A stretch of DNA of 64,000 bases from Streptomyces sp. DG2A-72 (GTDB taxonomy: Bacteria; Actinomycetota; Actinomycetes; Streptomycetales; Streptomycetaceae): NCBI RefSeq assembly GCF_030499575.1, contig NZ_JASTLC010000001.1, positions 6,162,001 through 6,226,000 on the forward strand, in the 5' to 3' direction. A program made the position numbers and the translations under genes. The notes beneath the pieces were generated by a model that was not told the DNA's origin, did not search any database, and saw nothing but the letters and a program-made list of their open reading frames with translations. Shown here one piece after another: positions 33,966 through 44,040 of this stretch (positions within the stretch are counted from its first letter, which is position 1; every line of letters begins with the position of its first letter).

Positions 33966-34487
33966 GTGGCCGAGACCACCGTCGAGACGCCCGTCGAGGG
34001 CGAAGAGATCGTCGACATCGAGAGCTACACCACCGAGTCCGAGGTCCCCGTCGAGGGCGAGTACACCTCGGAGTCGCTGGCGTCCCGCTTCGGCGACCCC
34101 CAGCCGGCCGCCGGCCTGGGCCGCCGCAAGAACGCCATCGCCCGCGTCCGGATCGTCCCGGGCACCGGCAAGTGGAAGATCAACGGTCGCACCCTCGAGG
34201 ACTACTTCCCGAACAAGGTGCACCAGCAGGAAGTCAACGAGCCGTTCAAGGTCCTCGAGCTCGAGGGTCGCTACGACGTCATCGCCCGCATCGCGGGTGG
34301 CGGCGTCTCCGGCCAGGCCGGCGCCCTGCGCCTCGGTGTGGCCCGCGCGCTGAACGAGGCCGACGTGGACAACAACCGCGGCGCCCTCAAGAAGGCCGGC
34401 TTCCTCCGCCGCGACGACCGTGCGGTCGAGCGCAAGAAGGCCGGTCTGAAGAAGGCCCGCAAGGCTCCGCAGTACAGCAAGCGCTAA
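33966..34487 (+). CDS. rpsI: 30S ribosomal protein S9
   Basis: A 173-residue S9, whose C-terminal tail ends in the invariant YSKR that touches P-site tRNA. The core starts near residue 47 ([20 protein letters not shown]) and is preceded by about 45 acidic residues typical of actinobacterial S9. The start is GTG after GAGGAGAATC. A very strong terminator follows. Confidence 0.97.
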   Translation: MAETTVETPVEGEEIVDIESYTTESEVPVEGEYTSESLASRFGDPQPAAGLGRRKNAIARVRIVPGTGKWKINGRTLEDYFPNKVHQQEVNEPFKVLELEGRYDVIARIAGGGVSGQAGALRLGVARALNEADVDNNRGALKKAGFLRRDDRAVERKKAGLKKARKAPQYSKR

Positions 34488-34511
34488 TCACGGCGGCGTC
34501 TGTTCGTACCC

Positions 34512-34558
34512 CGAACGCCCCGACGGCACGCCACAGTGCCGTCGGGGCGTTCGTTTAT
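34512..34558 (+). terminator. intrinsic terminator of rplM-rpsI
   Basis: A perfect 18-bp stem pairs 34512-34529 with 34536-34553 around the 6-nt loop GCCACA. TTTAT follows immediately. It is 25 bp after the rpsI stop and is the clearest intrinsic terminator in the window. Confidence 0.93.
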
Positions 34559-34697
34559 CCCAGCCACAGGCGTATAACGGCACAAGGCGCTCAGCAGCTG
34601 GCGTGATCGGATGCTTTCCAAACAGAGCTTTCATCAGATTCTTGGAGGGCTTCAGGATTCGAGCCCCTTCCGGGAACTGTGAACGTATGGAGGACAA

Positions 34698-36056
34698 GTG
34701 GGACGACTCTTCGGCACGGACGGCGTGCGCGGCGTCGCCAACGCGGATCTGACGGCCGAGCTGGCACTCGGCCTCTCCGTCGCCGCGGCGCACGTACTGG
34801 CCGAGGCGGGCACGTTCACGGGGCACCGGCCGACCGCCGTGGTCGGCCGTGACCCGCGCGCGTCCGGGGAGTTCCTGGAGGCCGCCGTGGTCGCGGGTCT
34901 GGCCAGCGCGGGTGTGGACGTCCTGCGCGTCGGTGTGCTGCCGACGCCCGCGGTGGCGTACCTGACGGCGGAGCTGGGCGCCGACCTCGGTGTCGTGCTC
35001 TCCGCCAGCCACAACGCCATGCCTGACAACGGCATCAAGTTCCTCGCCCGCGGCGGCCACAAGCTGGACGACGAGTTGGAGGAGCGAATCGAGGCCGTCT
35101 ACGAGGAGCACCGCACCGGTGCGCCGTGGGACCGGCCGACGGGTGCGGGCGTCGGGCGGGTGCGGTCGTACGAGGAAGGGTTCGACCAGTACGTCGCCCA
35201 TCTCGTCGGCGTGCTGCCGAACCGGCTGGACGGGCTGAAGATCGTGCTGGACGAGGCGCACGGTGCGGCTTCCCGGGTCTCGCCGGAGGCCTTCGCGCGT
35301 GCCGGTGCCGAGGTCGTCACGATCGGTGCCGAGCCGGACGGGCTCAACATCAACGACGGCTGTGGTTCCACGCATCTGGGCCTGCTCAAGGCCGCGGTTG
35401 TCGAGCACGGGGCCGACTTCGGTATCGCGCACGACGGGGACGCGGACCGGTGCCTGGCAGTGGACCACACCGGTGAGGAAGTCGACGGCGACCAGATCCT
35501 GGCCGTGCTCGCGCTGGCGATGCGGGAACGCTCCGCGCTGCGTGCCGAGACGGTGGTGGCGACCGTGATGTCCAACCTCGGGTTCAAACTGGCCATGGAG
35601 CGTGCGGGATTGACGCTCATTCAGACTGCCGTCGGTGACCGGTATGTGCTGGAGGAGATGAAGGAGCACGACTACGCCCTCGGCGGTGAGCAGTCCGGGC
35701 ACGTCATCATCCTCGACCACGCGACGACCGGTGACGGCACGTTGACCGGGCTGCTGCTGGCGGCGCGGGTCGCGGAGACGGGCCGTACGCTGCGGGACCT
35801 CGCTTCTGTCATGGAGCGGTTGCCTCAGGTGCTCATCAATGTGCCGGATGTCGACAGGTCCCGTGTCGGGAACTCGGCCGAGCTTGCCGTTGCCGTTGCT
35901 GAGGCGGAGCGGGAGTTGGGGGCGACTGGGCGTGTGTTGCTCCGGCCGTCCGGTACCGAGCCGTTGGTGCGGGTGATGGTGGAGGCGGCGGATATCGAGC
36001 AGGCTCGGTCTGTGGCCGGGCGGCTGGCTGATGCGGTGAAGTCGGCGCTCGGGTAG
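34698..36056 (+). CDS. glmM: phosphoglucosamine mutase
   Basis: A 452-residue enzyme converting glucosamine-6-phosphate to glucosamine-1-phosphate for peptidoglycan precursors. The N-terminus [20 protein letters not shown] and the phosphoserine loop [16 protein letters not shown] (Ser near residue 102) are diagnostic, as are the metal-binding [12 protein letters not shown] and the C-terminal [14 protein letters not shown]. The start is GTG after ATGGAGGACAA. glmS later in the window supplies its substrate. Confidence 0.97.
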   Translation: MGRLFGTDGVRGVANADLTAELALGLSVAAAHVLAEAGTFTGHRPTAVVGRDPRASGEFLEAAVVAGLASAGVDVLRVGVLPTPAVAYLTAELGADLGVVLSASHNAMPDNGIKFLARGGHKLDDELEERIEAVYEEHRTGAPWDRPTGAGVGRVRSYEEGFDQYVAHLVGVLPNRLDGLKIVLDEAHGAASRVSPEAFARAGAEVVTIGAEPDGLNINDGCGSTHLGLLKAAVVEHGADFGIAHDGDADRCLAVDHTGEEVDGDQILAVLALAMRERSALRAETVVATVMSNLGFKLAMERAGLTLIQTAVGDRYVLEEMKEHDYALGGEQSGHVIILDHATTGDGTLTGLLLAARVAETGRTLRDLASVMERLPQVLINVPDVDRSRVGNSAELAVAVAEAERELGATGRVLLRPSGTEPLVRVMVEAADIEQARSVAGRLADAVKSALG

Positions 36057-36070
36057 ATCCTCGCGCCGGG

Positions 36071-36093
36071 CAGCCCCGCGCCCCTTCGGGGTG
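36071..36093 (+). repeat. short copy of the GC-rich repeat after glmM
   Basis: CAGCCCCGCGCCCCTT (36071-36086) is the exact reverse complement of 44241-44256 in the esterase gene. It folds as a CCCC-TTC-GGGG hairpin (36081-36091) 25 bp after the glmM stop and may act as its terminator. Confidence 0.6.
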
Positions 36094-36226
36094 CTGTGCT
36101 TCCGGTCTCTTGTCACAGCCGGATGAAAGGGCGTCGCCGAGGACTCAAATCCCCCACACGCCACCGTGATTCGCCCGGTTGCCCGCTCTCGCGCTGCCAT
36201 ATTCGACAACCACTTCGGAGGTGGTT

Positions 36227-37771
36227 GTGACGAATGAAGCGCACGTGGCCGGAGGCACCGCTGGGCGCATCGCTGATCTGGGCCGTCGCGAGGATCGGGC
36301 GGTGCGGGGTGGCGGGCCGAGCAGGCGAGGGGAGTTCGGGGCCCGGGAGCGGATCGAGCGGCTGGTGGACAAAGGTTCCTTCAGCGAGACCGGGCTGTTC
36401 GTGCGGGCACGGCCGACCGGTGACGGCGGCCGACGCCCCTACGGCGACGGTGTCGTCACCGGGTACGCCACCGTCGACGGGCGCCGGGTCTGCGTGTTCG
36501 CCCAGGACTCCGCCGTGTTCGGCGGGAGCATGGGCGAGGCGTTCGGCGAGAAGACCGTCGCCCTGATGGACCTCGCCCTCAAGACCGGCTGCCCGGTCGT
36601 CGGGCTCAACGACTCCGGCGGCGCCCGCATCCAGGAGGGCGTCGCCTCGCTCGCCCTCTACGCCGAGCTGGTGCGCCGCAATGTGCAGGCGTCCGGAGTC
36701 GTCCCGCAGATCTCCGTGGTGCTGGGGCCGTGCGCGGGCGGGGCCGCCTACTCGCCCGCGATCACCGACTTCACGGTGATGGTCGACGGCGCCTCGCACA
36801 TGTTCGTCACCGGCCCCGACGTCATCGAGGCGGTCACCGGCGAGCGTGCCAGCGCCGAGGAGCTGGGCGGCGCCCGCACCAGCAACGCCGTCAACGGCAA
36901 CGCGCACTTCCTCGCCGCCGACGAGGAGGAAGCGCTGGACGTCGTACGCGATCTGCTGTCGTATCTGCCCGCCAACAACCTGGAGCGCCCCCCGGAGTAC
37001 GCACCCGGGGATGCCCCGGACGGGGTCCGGCTCGACTCCGTCGTCCCGGACCGGACCGGACAGGCCTACGACATGCGGGAGATCGTGCGGGCGGTCGTCG
37101 ACGACGGTGAACTGCTCGATGTCCAGGAGCTGTTCGCGCCGAACATCATCTGTGCCCTGGCCCGCGTCGAGGGCCAGTCGGTCGGTGTCGTCGCGAACCA
37201 GCCGTTGCACGCCGCCGGTGTCCTCGACATCGACGCCTCGGAGAAGGCCGCACGCTTTGTGCGGTTCTGCGACGCGTTCGGGATCCCGCTGCTGACCTTC
37301 GCCGATGTGCCGGGCTATCTGTCCGGCGTACGGCAGGAGCGGGGCGGCATCATCCGGCGCGGCGCCAAACTGCTGTACGCGTACGCCGAGGCGACCGTCC
37401 CCAAGGTCACGGTCGTGGTGCGCAAGGCGTACGGCGGGGGGTACGCCGTGATGGGCTCCAAGCACCTGGGGGCCGACATCAACCTCGCCTGGCCCACCGC
37501 CCGTATCGCGGTGATGGGCGCCGAGGGCGCGGTGGGCGTCCTGCACCGGCGTGAACTGGCCGCCGCCGACGACCCCGAAGCGCTGCGGGCGCGCCTGGTC
37601 GCCGCCTACGAAGAGACCCACGGCACGCCCTACCTCGCCGCCGAACGCGGCTACGTCGATGCCGTCATCGCGCCGCACGACACCCGCGACCACATCTGCC
37701 GCGCGCTGCGCACCCTGCGCGGCAAACGCGCGCCTCTGCCGCAGCGCCGGCACGGCAACATCCCGCTCTGA
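36227..37771 (+). CDS. acyl-CoA carboxylase carboxyltransferase (beta) subunit
   Basis: A 514-residue AccD/PccB-type subunit that transfers CO2 from biotin to an acyl-CoA. Both crotonase-like halves are present, with GLNDSGGARIQEGVASL near residue 130 and DVPGYLSGVRQERGGIIRRG near residue 367 forming oxyanion regions. Position 407 (Ala in GGGYAVMGSK) corresponds to the residue that sets acyl-chain choice in PccB (Asp) and AccB (Ile). GTG 36227 has GGAGG five bases upstream. The genes that follow suggest it makes a carboxyacyl-CoA extender for the adjacent PKS, with a biotinylated alpha subunit encoded elsewhere. Confidence 0.88.
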   Translation: MTNEAHVAGGTAGRIADLGRREDRAVRGGGPSRRGEFGARERIERLVDKGSFSETGLFVRARPTGDGGRRPYGDGVVTGYATVDGRRVCVFAQDSAVFGGSMGEAFGEKTVALMDLALKTGCPVVGLNDSGGARIQEGVASLALYAELVRRNVQASGVVPQISVVLGPCAGGAAYSPAITDFTVMVDGASHMFVTGPDVIEAVTGERASAEELGGARTSNAVNGNAHFLAADEEEALDVVRDLLSYLPANNLERPPEYAPGDAPDGVRLDSVVPDRTGQAYDMREIVRAVVDDGELLDVQELFAPNIICALARVEGQSVGVVANQPLHAAGVLDIDASEKAARFVRFCDAFGIPLLTFADVPGYLSGVRQERGGIIRRGAKLLYAYAEATVPKVTVVVRKAYGGGYAVMGSKHLGADINLAWPTARIAVMGAEGAVGVLHRRELAAADDPEALRARLVAAYEETHGTPYLAAERGYVDAVIAPHDTRDHICRALRTLRGKRAPLPQRRHGNIPL

Positions 37772-38002
37772 CCGGAGGGAGGGAAGGGACCCCGGGGCGT
37801 GCGCAACGCCCCGTGACGGCCCGCCTGGCCTGCGCAGGCCCGCCGCAGCACGGTGAGCACGGCGCGATCGCACGGCTTCGGCCGCACCACCCGCACGAGT
37901 CCCGTATCCGACCCATCCGCCCGCACAGTCCCCCACGCATCTGACCCGCCTGGACCGGCAGTTGCTCGCCCAGCCGATCCCGGACGTGAGGAGCCACGCC
38001 AG

Positions 38003-39970
38003 ATGGACAGTCGTCGCCCCCCGCTCGCGCCCGCCTGCCGGACTCTGCCCCAGTACGTGCGGCACTGGGCCGAAGTCGCCCCGGATCGCCGGGCGTTCAC
38101 CTTCGTCGATCACCCCGTGCCGCACTCGCGCGGCGTCCACCGCACACTGACCTGGCGGCGCCTGGACCTGCGCGTGCGCGCGCTCGCCGCCCGGCTCGCC
38201 GAGGTGGCGGAGCCGGGGGCGCGGGTCGCGTTGCCGTGTCCGCAGGGGGTGGAGTACGTCACCGGGTTCCTCGGGGTGCTGGCCGCCGGGATGGTGGCCG
38301 TACCGCTGTATCCGCCGGGCCTGCCGGGGCACGCGGACCGGCTCGCGGGAGTGCTGGCCGACGCGCGCCCGGCCGCCGCGGTGACCACGAGCCGTGCCCG
38401 GCAGGAGGTGCGGGACTTCCTGACGGGGGTGGCGGGCCGGCCGGGCCGGACGCCGGTCGTCTGCGTCGACGAGGTGGCCGACGACGACGCCCGGGGGTGG
38501 CGCCCGGTCGACCCGGACGACGCCGGGGCCACCGCCTATCTCCAGTACACCTCCGGTTCGACCCGCGCTCCGGCCGGCGTGGAGATCACCCACGCCAATG
38601 TCGTCGCCAACGCCCGCCAGGCGCTGACCGCGTACGGCGCCGACGCCCATCCGGTGACGTGTGTGGGGTGGCTGCCGCTCTACCACGACATGGGACTGGT
38701 GCTCAGCGTGGCCGCGCCCGTGGTGCGCGGGCTGCTGTCGGTGCTGATGGATCCGGTCGCGTTTCTGCACGAGCCCGTGCGCTGGCTGAGGCTGCTCGCC
38801 GCGCATCCGCGTGCCGTGAGCGCCGCGCCCAACTTCGCGTACGACTACTGCGCGTCCGCCGTCACCGACACCCAGAAGGCGGACCTCCGGCTCGACGGGG
38901 TCACCGCGCTGATCAACGGCAGCGAACCGGTGCGCCCCGGTACCGCCGACCGCTTCCACGCCGCCTTCGCCGGCCAGGGGCTCGCGCCCACGACGCACTG
39001 CCCCTCATACGGGCTCGCCGAGGCCACCGTCTTCGTCAGTGCCGCCCGGCCCGGTGTACCGATCGGCCGTTTCGCCCTGGACCGTGACGCGCTCGCCGCC
39101 GGGAAGGCGTTGCCCGCGCGGCCCGACGACCCCAGGGCCGTGCTGCTGGCCGGCTGTGGGACCCCGGCGGGGCAGCGCGTGCGCATCGCCGACCCCGCGG
39201 GCCGAGCCGTCCTGGCCGAGGGCGAGGTCGGCGAGATATGGGTGCAGGGTCCCAATGTCGGCCGCGGCTACTGGAACCGGGCGGAGGAGAGCGAGCGGGT
39301 CTTCGGGGCCGGGTTCGCGGACGCCGGGGGCGCGCCGGACGGCCGTTGGCTGCGTACGGGGGACCTGGGGGCGGTGCTGGAGGGGCAGCTGCTCGTCACC
39401 GGCCGACTGAAGGACCTCGTCATCGTCGACGGCCGCAACCACTACCCACAGGACCTGGAGGCCACGGCTCAAGAGGCGCACCCGGCCGTACGACGGGACC
39501 GGCTCGCCGCGTTCGCCGTGCCCGGCGGGGCGGGGGAGCGGGTCGTGATCGTGGCCGAGCATGTGCGCACCGCGGTCCTGGCCGCACTGGACGTACCGGC
39601 CGTGGCACGTGCCGTACGCGGCGCCGTCTCCGCCCGGCACGGCCTACGGCTGGACGACGTCGTACTCGTCCCGCCGGGGACGGTCGCACGCACCTCCAGC
39701 GGCAAGGTGTCGCGTGCGCTGACGCGGGGTCGGTATCTGGAGGGGGCGTATTCGGGGACTGCCGAGGCGGTGGCGGGCGGCGCGGCCGGGGGTGGTGCGG
39801 TGGTGGCGGGCGGCAGATCAGCGGATGGTGCGGTACCGGTCGGCACGACGGCAGGCGACACGGCCCCCAGCGACACGCGTCCCACCCGCCTGCCTGCCAC
39901 CGACCCGACCACGCAGCACACTCCACCACCCCCCACAGCCCTCGACGACGCCACGGAGGTCGCAGGATGA
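38003..39970 (+). CDS. fatty-acyl-AMP ligase (FadD32-like FAAL)
   Basis: A 655-residue adenylating enzyme. The ATP-binding loop YTSGSTRAPAGVEITHAN is near residue 183, YGLAEATVFVSA near 335, and GRNHYPQDLEATAQEA, a hallmark of FAALs, near 475. The C-terminal lysine lies in TSSGKVSRAL near 563. The last 70 residues are Ala/Gly/Thr/Pro-rich and probably flexible. FAALs load fatty acids as acyl-AMP onto an ACP rather than CoA. ATG 38003 has GAGGAG upstream. The stop overlaps the PKS ATG, so the two are coupled. Confidence 0.9.
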   Translation: MDSRRPPLAPACRTLPQYVRHWAEVAPDRRAFTFVDHPVPHSRGVHRTLTWRRLDLRVRALAARLAEVAEPGARVALPCPQGVEYVTGFLGVLAAGMVAVPLYPPGLPGHADRLAGVLADARPAAAVTTSRARQEVRDFLTGVAGRPGRTPVVCVDEVADDDARGWRPVDPDDAGATAYLQYTSGSTRAPAGVEITHANVVANARQALTAYGADAHPVTCVGWLPLYHDMGLVLSVAAPVVRGLLSVLMDPVAFLHEPVRWLRLLAAHPRAVSAAPNFAYDYCASAVTDTQKADLRLDGVTALINGSEPVRPGTADRFHAAFAGQGLAPTTHCPSYGLAEATVFVSAARPGVPIGRFALDRDALAAGKALPARPDDPRAVLLAGCGTPAGQRVRIADPAGRAVLAEGEVGEIWVQGPNVGRGYWNRAEESERVFGAGFADAGGAPDGRWLRTGDLGAVLEGQLLVTGRLKDLVIVDGRNHYPQDLEATAQEAHPAVRRDRLAAFAVPGGAGERVVIVAEHVRTAVLAALDVPAVARAVRGAVSARHGLRLDDVVLVPPGTVARTSSGKVSRALTRGRYLEGAYSGTAEAVAGGAAGGGAVVAGGRSADGAVPVGTTAGDTAPSDTRPTRLPATDPTTQHTPPPPTALDDATEVAG

Positions 39971-42900
39971 AGGCCGTCGACGCGGACGTGCTGCGGCGGG
40001 TGATCGCCGAGCGGGCGGCCTCGTGGCACGGTTCGGCGCCCGAGGACGTTCCGATGGACCGGCAGCTGGCCGAGCTCGGCATGTCGTCGCGGGACGCGGT
40101 CGCGCTGGCCGGGGAGCTGTCCCGGGTCACGGGCTGCGAGCTGCCGCCCACGCTGCTGTGGGAGACGCCGACCGGTGACGCGTTGGTGGCGCGGCTGTGC
40201 GGTACGGCCCTCGGCCCCGCGCCGCTGGTCATGGCGCCCGGTGCGCCCGGCGAGCCCTTGGCGGTCATCGGCGTCGGCTGCCGGCTGCCGGGCGGGGTGC
40301 ACGCCCCGAGTGACTACTGGCGGCTGCTGTGTGAAGGCGGGGACGCGATCCGGCGCGTGCCGGAGGACCGGTGGCGCGACTTCACCGCCTTCCCGCCCGC
40401 CGACGCGCATCCGTACGGCGGCTATCTCGACGACATCGCCGGGTTCGACGCGGACTTCTTCCGCATCACGCCGCGCGAGGCCGCGGTGATGGACCCCCAG
40501 CAGCGGATCCTGCTGGAGGTCGTCCACGAGGCGCTGGAACACGCCGCCGTGCCGGCCGCGTCCCTGGCGGGTACGGCCACGGGCGTCTTCGTCGGCGTCT
40601 CCGCCCCGGAGTACGGCCAGCTCACCGGCGCCGACCCGGCCGCTGTCGACCCCTGGGCACCGGCCGGCGCTGCCCTCAGCGTCACCGCGGGCCGGCTGGC
40701 GTACGTCCTGGACACGCGCGGGCCGTGCCTGGCCGTGGACACCGCGTGCTCCTCCTCGCTGGTCGCCGTGCACCATGCCTGCGTCAGCCTGCGGGCCGGT
40801 GAGAGCGAGACGGCGATCGCCGCCGGGGTCAACCTGCTGCTGTCACCGGCCGTCACCGTCGCCTTCGAGCGGGCGGGTGTCCTCGCGCCGGACGGGCGCT
40901 GCAAGCCGTTCTCGGCGGCGGCCGACGGCATCGGGCGCGGCGAGGGCTGCGCGGCCGTGGTCCTGAAGCTGCTGTCGCACGCCGAGCGGGACGGCGACCG
41001 GGTGCTGGCGGTGATCCGTACGACGGCCGTCAACTCCGACGGGCGGTCGAACGGGCTCATGGCGCCCAACCCCGCCGCCCAGCGCGCCCTGCTGGAGACC
41101 GCGTACGCACGAGCCGGACTCACCCCGGGACAAGTCGACTTCGTCGAGGCGCACGGCACCGGCACCCCGCTCGGCGACCCGATCGAGGCAGGCGCGCTAG
41201 CCGCGGTGCTCGGCGCCGCCCGCGACCCCGACCAGCCGCTGCTGCTCGGCTCCGTCAAGGGCAACCTCGGTCACCTGGAGTCGGCCGCGGGCATCGCCGG
41301 CCTGGTCAAGACGGTGCTCGCCCTCCATCACGACGTCATCCCGCCCTCCCTGCACTGCACACACGGCAGCGCGCTCGGCGACGACCGGCTGCGGGTGGTG
41401 ACCGAGCCCGAGCAGTGGCCCCGTTACGGCGGCACGGCCACCGCCGGGGTCTCCGGATTCGGCTTCGGCGGCACCAACGCCCATGCCGTCCTGGAGGAAT
41501 GGCGGTCTGTCGGCCCCTCGCCGACCCCGGCCGACGAGCCCGCCGTCCGGCTTCACCTGCTCTCCGACGCCGACGCCGAGCGGGTGCGCGACACCGCCGC
41601 CCGGATCGCCGACTGGCTGGACACCAGCGCCGCACACCCGGCCGACATCGCCCGCACCCTCGCCGGACGCACTGCCCGGGGACCCGTACGCGCCGCCGTG
41701 GCCGCCCGTGACCGGGCCGAACTCGCCGACGCGCTCCGTGCGTTGGCGGCGGGACGGCCGGACGAGCGCGTCGTCACCGGCGACCGCGACCTCGTCGGAC
41801 GAGGCGGCACGGTGTGGGTGTTCTCCGGCTACGGCTGCCAATGGCCCGGCATGGGACGCCGGCTCCTGGAGGAGGAGCCCGCGTTCGCCGCCGCCGTGGA
41901 GAAGCTCGACCCGCAGCTCGCCGCGGAGTGCGGCGGTCTGTCCCTGTACGACCACCTGGCATCCGGCACCGGCCTGGACCGTCTGGAAACCGCCCAGCCC
42001 CTCCTCTTCGGCCTCCAGCTGGCGCTCGCGGAACTATGGCGTTCGTACGGTGTCGAGCCCGCGGCCGTGATCGGTCACTCCATGGGCGAAGTGGCCGCCG
42101 CGGTGTGCGCGGGCGCCCTCGGCGTGTCGGACGGCGCCCGCGTCATCGCCGTACGCGCCCGGCTGCTGAGCGGACTGCGGGGCGGGGCGATGGCCGTCGT
42201 CGACCTCGACGACTGCGAACTCGGGCGCCTGGCACAGGACTTCCCGGGGGTCCACGTCGCCGTGCACTCCTCTCCCCGGCAGAAGGTCGTCACCGGAGAG
42301 GGGGCGGCGGTGGGCCGCCTGGTGCGGCGGCTTGAGAAGGAAGGCCGGGCGGCCCGGGCCATGCGGGTCGTCGGCGCCGGGCACTCTCCGCAGGTCGACG
42401 CGCTGCTGCCGGAGCTGGCCGACGGGCTGGCCCGCGTGACGGGGCGCCGGCCGCGCCTGCCCGTCTACTCCACCGTCCTCGACGACCCGCGCGGCGCGAG
42501 CGCCTTCGACGCCGCCCACTGGGTTGCCAACCTGCGGCGGCCGGTTCGCCTGGACCGTGCCGTCGCTTCGGCCGTGGCCGACGGACACACCGCCTTCCTG
42601 GAGATCTCCCCCCACCCGGTCCTCACGGGCGCCGTCACCGACTCCGCGCCCGGCTGTCTCGCCCTGGCCACGCTGCGCCGCGACGCCGACGGACCGGCCG
42701 CGTTCGCCGCGCAACTGGGCGCGCTGTACACGGCCGGGCAACGGCTGCCGCTGCCGCCCGGCCGGGTCGTCGACGTACCCCGGCCGCGCTGGCGCCATGT
42801 GCGGCACTGGTGGACGGACGGGAGGACGAGGGCGGGGACTCCGTCGACGGCGGGGCTGACGGGTGCCCGGGCCGACGGCCCCGCGCACGGGGCTGGCCCC

Positions 42901-44001
42901 GCCGCCGACGGCACCGCCGAGGGCGCCGCGCATCCGGGGGCGGCCCTCTCCCCGGTCCTCACCCGTCTCAGCCACCACATCGCCGCCGTCAGCGGCCATC
43001 CGCCGACCCGGGTCACGCCGGACACCGCCCTCGCCGACCTCGGCCTCGACTCGCTGATGGCCGTCCGCGTCCGCACGGCCCTGGAGCGCGAGTTCCGTAT
43101 CGAGCTGCCCCTGCGCGACCTGCTCGGCGCCGCCACCGTCGCCGAGGCCGCCGCCCGCGTCGAGCGGGCCCTTCCCCAGTCGGCCGGTGGTGTGTGGCCG
43201 CGTCCCCTGCGCGCCACCGGCTCCCGTCCTCCCCTCTTCCTCGTGCACGCGGCCGGGGGACCGACCACCGTGTACCGGCCGCTCACCGAGCGACTCGGCG
43301 CCGACCAGCCGGTGTTCGGACTCGACCGGATCGAACAGGCCCGCACGGTGGCGGACAAGGCACGGCGGTACGCCGAGGCCGTCACCACCGCACACCCCGA
43401 CGGGCCCGTCCTGCTGGGCGGCTGGTCCTTCGGCGGCTTCGTCGCCCAGGAGACCGCGCGGCAGCTGGCCGACGCGGGACGGGACGTACGGCTGCTGGTG
43501 CTCATCGACTCCGTACGCCCGCTCGTCGATCCCGGCCCGGCGCCGGCGGACCGGATCCGGGCGCACTTCGAGGGCTTCGCCGCCCACGTGGCCGACACCT
43601 ACGGGGTCCGGCTGGAGCTGCCGTACGACGACCTCGTGGTCATGGACGACGACGAGCACCGTATCGACGCCGTGCTGAAGGCGCTGAGCGCGGTCGCCGA
43701 CGTGCCGGCCGCCTCGTTGGAGCACCAGCGCGCCTCCTACCTGGACCTGACGATCGGCGAGGCGCACCGCCCAGGCCGGTACGACGGCCGCGTGGTCCTC
43801 TACCGGGCGGCCGAACCCGCCCCGCACACCGTGCGCGACCCCGTCTACGAGCGAGACGACGAGGCGCTGGGCTGGGACGAGGTGTGCCCGGACCTGGAGG
43901 TCGTCCGGGTCGCCGGACACCATCTGGCGCTGCTCGACCCGCCGTACGTCGACGAGATCGCCGCCCACCTAGGGCCCGTTCTGAGTTCCCCGTCCCCCTG
44001 A
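39967..44001 (+). CDS. Pks13-like polyketide synthase, ACP-KS-AT-ACP-TE
   Basis: A 1344-residue condensing enzyme. Domain order: N-terminal ACP with Ser41 (ELGMSSRDAVAL); ketosynthase about 96-515 with Cys261 (VDTACSSSL), His396 (EAHGTGT) and His436 (GNLGHLES); acyltransferase about 610-900 with Ser705 (GHSMGE) and His806 in the motif GAGH; a second ACP with Ser1029 (LGLDSLMAV); and a thioesterase from about 1080 with Ser1154 (GGWSFGG) and His1319. No ketoreductase is present. The layout equals mycobacterial Pks13, which condenses a FAAL-loaded acyl chain with a carboxyacyl unit. ATG 39967 overlaps the FAAL stop. Confidence 0.9.
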   Translation: MKAVDADVLRRVIAERAASWHGSAPEDVPMDRQLAELGMSSRDAVALAGELSRVTGCELPPTLLWETPTGDALVARLCGTALGPAPLVMAPGAPGEPLAVIGVGCRLPGGVHAPSDYWRLLCEGGDAIRRVPEDRWRDFTAFPPADAHPYGGYLDDIAGFDADFFRITPREAAVMDPQQRILLEVVHEALEHAAVPAASLAGTATGVFVGVSAPEYGQLTGADPAAVDPWAPAGAALSVTAGRLAYVLDTRGPCLAVDTACSSSLVAVHHACVSLRAGESETAIAAGVNLLLSPAVTVAFERAGVLAPDGRCKPFSAAADGIGRGEGCAAVVLKLLSHAERDGDRVLAVIRTTAVNSDGRSNGLMAPNPAAQRALLETAYARAGLTPGQVDFVEAHGTGTPLGDPIEAGALAAVLGAARDPDQPLLLGSVKGNLGHLESAAGIAGLVKTVLALHHDVIPPSLHCTHGSALGDDRLRVVTEPEQWPRYGGTATAGVSGFGFGGTNAHAVLEEWRSVGPSPTPADEPAVRLHLLSDADAERVRDTAARIADWLDTSAAHPADIARTLAGRTARGPVRAAVAARDRAELADALRALAAGRPDERVVTGDRDLVGRGGTVWVFSGYGCQWPGMGRRLLEEEPAFAAAVEKLDPQLAAECGGLSLYDHLASGTGLDRLETAQPLLFGLQLALAELWRSYGVEPAAVIGHSMGEVAAAVCAGALGVSDGARVIAVRARLLSGLRGGAMAVVDLDDCELGRLAQDFPGVHVAVHSSPRQKVVTGEGAAVGRLVRRLEKEGRAARAMRVVGAGHSPQVDALLPELADGLARVTGRRPRLPVYSTVLDDPRGASAFDAAHWVANLRRPVRLDRAVASAVADGHTAFLEISPHPVLTGAVTDSAPGCLALATLRRDADGPAAFAAQLGALYTAGQRLPLPPGRVVDVPRPRWRHVRHWWTDGRTRAGTPSTAGLTGARADGPAHGAGPAADGTAEGAAHPGAALSPVLTRLSHHIAAVSGHPPTRVTPDTALADLGLDSLMAVRVRTALEREFRIELPLRDLLGAATVAEAAARVERALPQSAGGVWPRPLRATGSRPPLFLVHAAGGPTTVYRPLTERLGADQPVFGLDRIEQARTVADKARRYAEAVTTAHPDGPVLLGGWSFGGFVAQETARQLADAGRDVRLLVLIDSVRPLVDPGPAPADRIRAHFEGFAAHVADTYGVRLELPYDDLVVMDDDEHRIDAVLKALSAVADVPAASLEHQRASYLDLTIGEAHRPGRYDGRVVLYRAAEPAPHTVRDPVYERDDEALGWDEVCPDLEVVRVAGHHLALLDPPYVDEIAAHLGPVLSSPSP

Positions 44002-44040
44002 ACCGGAACCCGAGTCCAACCGGATCCCCGAGGAGCCGCC

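Noticed and set aside
34647..34666. A T-arm-like GGGCT...GATTCGAGCCC stem before glmM, reminiscent of a tRNA
   Set aside because: Only one arm can be drawn. No acceptor, D or anticodon arms surround it, so no tRNA gene is called.
36113..38998. A 961-codon minus-strand frame over the carboxylase and FAAL genes
   Set aside because: It is antisense to two genes with catalytic motifs, has the composition of a shadow frame and no homology that I can recognise.
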